Assembly: GCA_027924585.1 (NCBI GenBank)
Contig: BSBM01000436.1
Span: 8,571,001-8,635,000, forward strand
Direction of reading: 5' to 3'
DNA from: Larix kaempferi
Taxonomy: Eukaryota > Streptophyta > Pinopsida > Pinales > Pinaceae
DNA length: 64,000 nucleotides
This document shows positions 58,270 through 64,000 of this stretch, one piece after another; positions within the stretch are counted from its first letter, which is position 1; every line of letters starts with the position of its first letter. A program made the position numbers and the translations under genes. A model generated the notes under the pieces. The model saw nothing but the letters and a program-made list of their open reading frames with translations. It did no database searches and was not told the origin of the DNA.

Positions 58270-59907
58270 CTCCCTCTTACCGAGGAAGGTGTTCCGCACC
58301 ACTCCCAACTTATCTCTAAAGAAAACAAACTTCCCCCTCCCCAAAGACTTCGTCAGGACATCTGCAACCTGCTGATCAATGGATATATACTGTAGCTCAA
58401 CTGCCCCTCTCTGAACGTAGTCCCGAATGAAGTGGTACCTGATCTCAATGTGCTTTGACCTGTCATGGAAAACCGGATTCTCAGAGAGCTGAATGCAACT
58501 CTAATTGTCGCAGTAGATCACCGTAGGTCTCAGCTGCTGATCAAATAAATCTACTAATAACTTACGAAGCCACAGTGCTTCGCAAGTCGCCTGACTGACT
58601 GCCATATACTCAGCCTCAGCAGAACTCAATGCAACGGACTTCTGTTTCCTGCTGAACCACGACACTGCTGCCGAGCCCAAGCTGAAACAGCAATCGGAAG
58701 TGCTCTTCCGGTCCCTCACACAACCTGCCCAGTCTGAATCTGTGAACCCAATCAAGCTGACTCCACCCGAACCCCTGTAGTCCAGGCCATAATCCACTGT
58801 CCCTGCAAGATATCTCAAGATGTGCTTTGCGGCAGTCCAATGCACACTCCTAGGCTGCACCATGAACTGGCTAAGAGTGTTGACCGCAAAGCACAAGTCT
58901 GGCCTGGTGTTGACCAGATACATCAACGATCCGATGAGCCGACAATATAGTGTGGGATCCACCAACTTACCCTCTAAAGCATGAAGTTGCTTCAAGTTGG
59001 TGATCATAGGTGTAGACATAGGCCTGCAGTCGTCCATCCGAAAAGTCTTCAGAATCTCTGCTATATACTTCCCCTGTCCTAGGAAAATATGTCCTAGCTC
59101 CTGCCATTCCTCCATCCCCAAATAGTAATGCATCGGCCCAATATCTGTCATCTCATACTCAGCTGCAAGATCTCTCTTGCACTGAGCAATAAGACGCTCA
59201 TCTCCAGTGATAAATAAATCATCAACATATAGCAGAAGAATGAGTGGATCTCCACCAACCACAATGTAGTATAGGTTGGGATCAGCCTCACTCTTCTGGA
59301 ATCCCATCGAAGTCAGATATGCATCTATCCTCGAGTACCAAGCTCTAGGAGCTTGCTTCAGACCGTATAAGGCTTTCCTAAGCCTGCACACATGAGAATC
59401 TCTCCCATGTATCTCGAATCCCTGTGGCTGCTCCAAATACACCTCCTCCTGCAGAAGACCATTGAGAAATGCGGTCTTCACATCCATCTGGTGGATCTTC
59501 CAACCCATCTCTGCTGCTATAGATATAACTGCCCTGATAGAGGAATACCGAGCCACTGGAGCAAATGTCTCATCACAGTCGACTCCCTCAACCTGTGAGA
59601 ACCCCCTAGCCACAAACTGAGCCTTGAATTTTTCCACATTGCCATCTGCAGCATGCTTGATCTTGTATAGCCACTTGGAAGTCACAACAGACTTCCCCTC
59701 AGGTCTCGGCACAATCTCCCAAGCATCATTCTTCATGATGGAATGGTACTCTTCCATCATGGCATCTCTCCATACCTGATGCTGAGAAGCCTCCTCAAAG
59801 GTAGAAGGTGCAGAGTCACGAAGACTCGCAACAAGGGCCATCCCATATCTGTCTGGCTCAACAATCGTCCTGATCGGCTCCTGAGGTCTGCCAAATGCCT
59901 CTGCTTC
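58264..59907 (-). pseudogene. Copia RT and RNase H of element E
   Basis: From 59841 the frame is open for 446 codons: VWRDAMMEEYHSIMKNDAWE, KAQFVARGFSQVEGVDCDET, MDVKTAFLNGLLQEEVYLEQ, LYGLKQAPRAWY, LLYVDDLFITGDE (active site), MHYYLGMEEW, LIGSLMYLVNTRPDLCFAV, then RNase H with FTDSDWAGCVRDRKSTSDCC and ALSSAEAEYMAVSQATCEAL. A TAG (58501-58503) falls at the position of Gln in the DNQSCI motif. After it the frame goes on through RSKHIEIRYHFIRDYV and ADVLTKSLGRGKF to a stop in the LTR. Full family length; only the stop keeps it from being intact. Confidence 0.93.
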
Positions 59908-61278
59908 CTACAAGGTGTCCTGAAGCCACTTAGGCTTCCTCTTCCTTGAAGGCTCCTCCCAAACTAGTGTATCCTCATCTGAGGAAGTGCCAGAAGCATG
60001 AGGTCTAACACCCCGAGGACCTGTAGCTAATGAACTAGTCCCTGAGGACCCTGCAATCTGTGAGCCTAAAACCTGTGATCCTGAACCTGTGCCAACCCCT
60101 GAACCTGTCCCTGAAGTACCTGTAATCTGAACCACTGATCCTGAAGAAGCCGTGCCTGTACCCTGTGATCCAGTCACCCCAGAAACCTGCGGACCTGAAA
60201 CCTGTATGGAAGAAGCCTGACTCAACTGAGGTGTGGGAGCTGGTGGCTCCCCCTGCTCCATCTCTCTCGACTTCCTGAAGGCCCTCTCCTCATCAAACTT
60301 CACTTCCCGCCTAACTACAACTCTCCTCTGGCCAGGAATGTAAAGCCGATATGCCTTCGAAGTCTCATCGTAGCCCACAAAGATGCCTCTCTCTGCGGTG
60401 GGCTCGAACTTCGTCCTCTGCTCGGAAGGGACGTGAGAGTAAGTCAGAGAGCCAAATATTCGAAAATGGCTCACCTCAGGCTTCTTGCCTGAATACATCT
60501 CCTCTGGAGTCATCCTCCCCAAGGCACGGTGGGGACTCCTGTTCTGCAGATACACTGCAGTGTTGCAAGCCTCTGCCCATAGAAAGAACGGCAACCCCTG
60601 ATCATGAAGCATGGCTCTCGCTGCTCCAATGATCGACCTGTTCTTTCTCTCTGCTACTCCATTCTGCTCAGGAGTGTAGGGAACTGTCAACTGTCGCTGT
60701 ATACCCTCCTGCCTGCAGAAAGCGCTGAACTCCTTGGAGGTATACTCACCCCCGTTATCTGATCTCAACATCCTGATCTTCCTCCCCGTCTGCTTCTCCA
60801 CAAGGGCTTTGAACCCTTGGAAGACACTCAATACAAGTGGGGACTTCTTGCTCCTCAAGAAGTAGATCCAAGTCTTCCTGGAGTAGTCATCAATGAAGCT
60901 GATATAATACTCATGAACAGTCAAAGAAACTGTGGACATAGGACCGCAAATGTCAGAATGAATCAGGTCGAGCACTCCTGCTGATCTCGTGTCACTGCTG
61001 GGAAACACGGTCTTGGTGTACTTTCCCAAAGCACACCCTCTGCACACATCACTCTGCTCCGTGTTGAACTCAGGTAAACCTGTGACCATGCTCCTCAACA
61101 ATCTCAGAGCGGGGTGATGAAGATGGGCCATCCTCCTGTGCCATAACTCACATAGCTCACTACTGCTGCTGCTGCTGTGTGCTAGAGCATGCTGTGGCTG
61201 AAACAATAACTTGTACAGTCGTCCACATCTAACTCCTATATCCATGGGAGTAGATACACCTGTGGTCTTGGGAAACAC
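59908..61278 (-). pseudogene. Copia integrase of element E with Gly/Thr/Ser-rich tail
   Basis: 456 codons. LWHRRMAHLHHPAL and CRGCALGKY form the HHCC zinc-binding part. The catalytic triad lies in LIHSDICGPM, RSDNGGEYTSKEF and YTPEQNGVAERKNRSI. The C-terminal RIFGSLTYSHVP and ERGIFVGYDETSKAYRLYIP segments follow. Codons of about 60003-60230 encode a low-complexity S/G/T/V/Q tail before RKRKPKWLQ. The TAG at 59908-59910 separates it from RT in the same frame; another TAG at 61279-61281 separates it from protease. It inserts element DNA. Confidence 0.93.
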
Positions 61279-61630
61279 CTACACTCTCCCATTTGAGAAG
61301 CTCACCCCAAGACCCCTATCCTCAATCGTGGAAACTGAAACAAGGTTCTTTTTCAGCCCAGGGACGTACAACACATCCCTCAAAGTCATGGGACTCATGG
61401 ACTCCCTCTCAAATGTAACAGTCCCCTGACCCACTGGTCTAACAATGGTGTTGTCACCAAGTAACACCTCCACCTCTCTCTCTGTCTGTGATAACTCGGA
61501 GAAGAACTCCCGAGTACCTGTCATGTGTCTCGAGGCTCCGCTGTCAATGTACCACGTACCAGTGGTGGATGGACCTGTCTGATGCCCTGTCAACAATGAG
61601 TGCTCAATCTCCATATCCATGTCAATGCTG
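61279..61630 (-). pseudogene. Copia protease of element E
   Basis: Contains TWYIDSGASRHMTGTREFF, with the DSGA active site, and MTLRDVLYVPGLKKNLVSVS, both diagnostic for copia aspartic protease. Same frame as integrase and RT. The frame differs from gag: the change falls in the (GA)n tract at about 61642-61661. Confidence 0.9.
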
Positions 61631-61634
61631 GTGG

Positions 61635-62550
61635 CTAAGGAGACTCTCTCTCTCTCTCACTCTGTCCAGCATATAGGGAAAACTCCCTCTGAAACCTGTC
61701 ACCAAACTCATCAATCTCTGCTGACGCTGCTGTGTGCTGTCCCTGTCCCTTCTTCTTCTTCTTGTTTGGACACTGAGATGCATAGTGCCCAAACGCCTGA
61801 CAACAGTAGCACTTGATTTTACTCAAGTCCTTCTTCTGTCCCCCCTGTGAATGCTGCTGCTGCTGCTGCCCCTTGGCCCCATTCTTCTTGGGACCCTTCT
61901 TCTTCTTCCCCTTTGCTGTCAGTGCCACGTTCTCCTCATCTGCCACACCACCTGATGAACTACCCTGTACGAGACCCCTCCTGGTCTCCTCCTGCACAAA
62001 GTCATCCCACAAACTCTCCCAAGATGGTAGGTTCTCCCTGCCCACAATGGCCTGCACAAATGCACTCCAGGACTTTGAAGCCCCGTTCACAGCTGTGCGT
62101 ACTAGCTCACTCGGAGATACCACCTCACCAACCGCTACCAGTTCATCACGAACTGCAGAAATCTTAGTAAGGTAAGCTATGACTCCCTCTCCTCCATTCA
62201 TCTTGATATTCTTGAGCTTTTCCTTGAGAACCATCTTCCTGTTCTCGTTGGAGCTCTCATACAAGCTGATCAAGGCACTCCACATCTCATGTGCCTTGGT
62301 CTTCCCGGAAATATGAGGGATGATGTGGTCTTTTACTGCATCTAGGATGATCCTCCTGGCCTTACAGTCTTTCTTCTTGAAGGTTGAAAGAGCTGTAGCA
62401 TCCGAGCTATCTGGAATGGTAATGGGGTTGGTAGTGGTGTTCCTCACCACCTCCACCCATAACTCATTCTCCTCCAAAAGCAACAAAATTCTGGCCTTCC
62501 AAGGCACAAAATTTTATGTCCCATTCAACCTGTCTTCAATCCTCAAACCT
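61635..62550 (-). pseudogene. Copia gag of element E
   Basis: AGLRIEDRLNGT, then a TAA (62514-62516), then NFVPWKARILLLLEENELWV. UBN2 core: AHEMWSALISLYESSNENRK, YLTKISAVRDELVAVGEVV. The zinc knuckle is CYCCQAFGHYASQC, preceded by K-rich and Q-rich runs and followed by a K5 run. It ends LYAGQSERERESP* where the (GA)n tract throws the frame. No ATG is evident upstream; 62560-62580 has stops, so the start may be lost. Confidence 0.88.
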
Positions 62551-62807
62551 GCAATTGTCCTAGATCATCATCAACACTGTCTCATTTTGTTGTGCATGTT
62601 ATCATCAATCAGTTGGTTTTCATCATGCTGCTGCCAAGTTTACTGTTTAACCCAGAAAATCAGAGATAAAAATATTTCAGTTCTGCTACACTGCTCCTTC
62701 TGCTCACCACCGTACTGTCCTCATCTTCTCAGACCCGAAATCAGAGCTCCCTCTCACCTCCGAATACTTCCACACTAATTCACTTTTTAAATCAACGATT
62801 TGTCTTC

Positions 62808-62815
62808 TATTTATA
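62808..62815 (-). promoter_or_regulatory. TATA box upstream of element E gag
   Basis: Minus strand AGTATAAATAGAAG, about 250-300 bp upstream of gag. Confidence 0.5.
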
Positions 62816-63239
62816 CTTTTCCTTCCCTCTAATTCTGGAGGCCAACTTGTCCTTTTAGTTTCATTTTTATCATTGAAATAATTAAATAAATCAAAAATGA
62901 TTTATTTAAGGTAACTATCCTTCATTCAAGGAGATAACCCAACCAAGCCATGTCATTTTTATTTTTATGCCACGTCATTTGGTCCCTTTTCATTAATTAA
63001 TAGAATAAACCAAATAAGATTTATTCTTAACCTTGAATGATTGAATAAATCCAAATAAGATTTACACACATCATGCCCATATTTTCTTCTTCACTGACCA
63101 CGTTATCATCAAACTACCCTTTAAAATATGTATTTAATACTTGATCATTTTTAATCTTCTTTTAACCTTCATCTGCCACATCATCACTTCAACTTTCAAC
63201 TTCCTTTACACATCATCAAACTGCCCCTTAACAATTTTT

Positions 63240-63610
63240 TAAATGCTCGCATAGGCATTAAATAACCCTTGCTCAGGATGCTCGCAACATCACCCAAAAC
63301 AAATGCCCACGGGCTCCAATTAAAATTCCCGCAAGGGCCATTTTGGAGATGCCTGCATGGGCTTCAAGTTATGCCCTCGGCCTTCATTGAGAATGCCCGC
63401 AAGGGCCATAAAATGCTCGCACTGATCCCTTAGATGCCTGCAATTAGCTGCTCTTCAAATGCCCGCACCACTCATTAAAGATGCCCGCAATAAGCCTGAA
63501 TTATGCCCGCAAGGCTCTTTTCTTGTGCCTTTTGGATGCCCACAAGGGGGCTTTGAAATGCCCGCAAGGGGCCTTCCAAATGCCCGCAGCCTTTCATAAA
63601 AATGCCCGCA
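63240..63610 (-). repeat. Degenerate ATGCCCGCAAGGG minisatellite
   Basis: AATGCCCGCAAGGGCC-like units (variants ATGCTCGCA, ATGCCTGCA) recur about 15 times at 20-35 bp spacing. From 63620 to 63970 a second simple pattern, CATGCTTGTCATG/TTGCCATGTC, takes over. Confidence 0.75.
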
Positions 63611-64000
63611 GCACCCTTGTCTTGCTTGCCATCATGTTTGCCATATCATTACTTTTGTCAAGTCATCATCCTTTGGCCTATGTCATGCTTGTTGCCATTG
63701 CCATTGTTCATGTCCTTGTCCTCCATGCTTGCTCATCATTCTTCTTTTCATCAATCCATGTTATCTTGTTTGCCCATCAAGCTTGCTTTGTCATGTCTTC
63801 ATGCCATCCAAAGCCATGTCCTTCCTTCAATGCTTGTCATAAACACTTGTCATGCTTGCCATGTTTGTCATACTTGTCACCTTTGCCATTCCTCAAGCCA
63901 TGTCAACATGCCATGTGTGTTCTCCTTGTCTTTGCCATGTCTTCAACATTTAACTTCTTCAACTTGACCTTGACCTTGCCATATCATTACTTTGACCTTT

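Larger units (their letters stand above)
56296..62550 (-). mobile_element. Copia element E, best-preserved in the window (5' LTR not identified)
   Basis: Minus strand: gag, protease, integrase, RT and RNase H in canonical copia order, then polypurine tract and 3' LTR. About 1,430 codons from gag to the stop, which lies just inside the LTR (58264-58266). Interrupted only by one TAA, three TAG codons and one GA-tract frame slip. The 5' LTR should be right of 62550. Confidence 0.88.
62551..64000 (-). other. Leader and probable LTR promoter region upstream of element E gag
   Basis: No ORF with a domain. Minus strand TATAAATA at 62808-62815 suggests an LTR U3/R boundary, with U3 to the right (62820 to beyond 64000). 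I cannot find a clear PBS or the terminal ATTGTGTCCAACA expected from the 3' LTR, so this may belong to a different LTR variant. Confidence 0.4.

Noticed and set aside
61813-62175. Plus-strand frames of 106-120 codons, Cys/Pro/Ser-rich
   Set aside because: Antisense of the well-supported gag of element E.

Overview
This window looks like repeat-dominated nuclear DNA of a land plant with a large genome. I favour a gymnosperm, because of the many old, nested LTR elements and a Tat-like gypsy element with a second RNase H, but nothing here fixes the species. No gene looks intact. Almost everything is Ty1/copia or Ty3/gypsy LTR retrotransposon, solo LTR, minisatellite or satellite, plus a few scraps of host exons.

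Positions 1-34518 are one stack of nested insertions. The outermost is element D (plus strand; 5' end off the window; 3' LTR 34173-34518). A gypsy-type solo LTR (S1, 988-16003) sits in D. Copia element A (plus, 1133-14424) sits in S1. Element N (plus, 1598-8700) sits in the 5' LTR of A, exactly on its TATA box. A hAT-like MITE (12909-13196) sits in the tail of A. Further along D, copia element B (minus, 16820-34102) carries a nearly complete gypsy element G (minus, 20111-31548). Most boundaries are supported by TG...CA termini, a primer binding site or polypurine tract, and 4-5 bp target duplications.

Positions 34519-41290 are AT-rich spacer with a TA microsatellite, short tandem repeats, and two broken exons. 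One (37394-37559) resembles a HEAT-repeat exon of the TOR kinase; the other (38240-38671) is unrecognised. Positions 41290-49225 are an about 144-bp satellite in A/B dimers (about 288 bp), interrupted by a solo LTR (S2, 43595-44273) and by copia element C (44911-48924), which lacks its 3' LTR. Positions 49226-52811 hold two possible terminal exons of an unrecognised minus-strand gene and a SINE-like stretch. Positions 52812-56003 hold an LTR (F), a minisatellite and a second LTR-like stretch. Positions 56296-62550 are the best-preserved copia element (E, minus), with gag, protease, integrase, RT and RNase H readable apart from four stops and one slip in a GA tract. The window ends in a leader or LTR region with minisatellites.

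The most interesting points are: (1) element N, which has LTRs, a gag with five consecutive CCHC knuckles and a second ORF with a globular and a coiled-coil part, but no visible protease, RT, RNase H or integrase; (2) a 7-bp hairpin next to the TATA box in all four LTRs of A and B, with covarying base pairs; (3) copia elements A, B and C sharing a non-coding block where protease and integrase should be; (4) a 930-bp copy of flanking DNA inside gypsy element G next to its 3' LTR; (5) the satellite whose period keeps reading frame.
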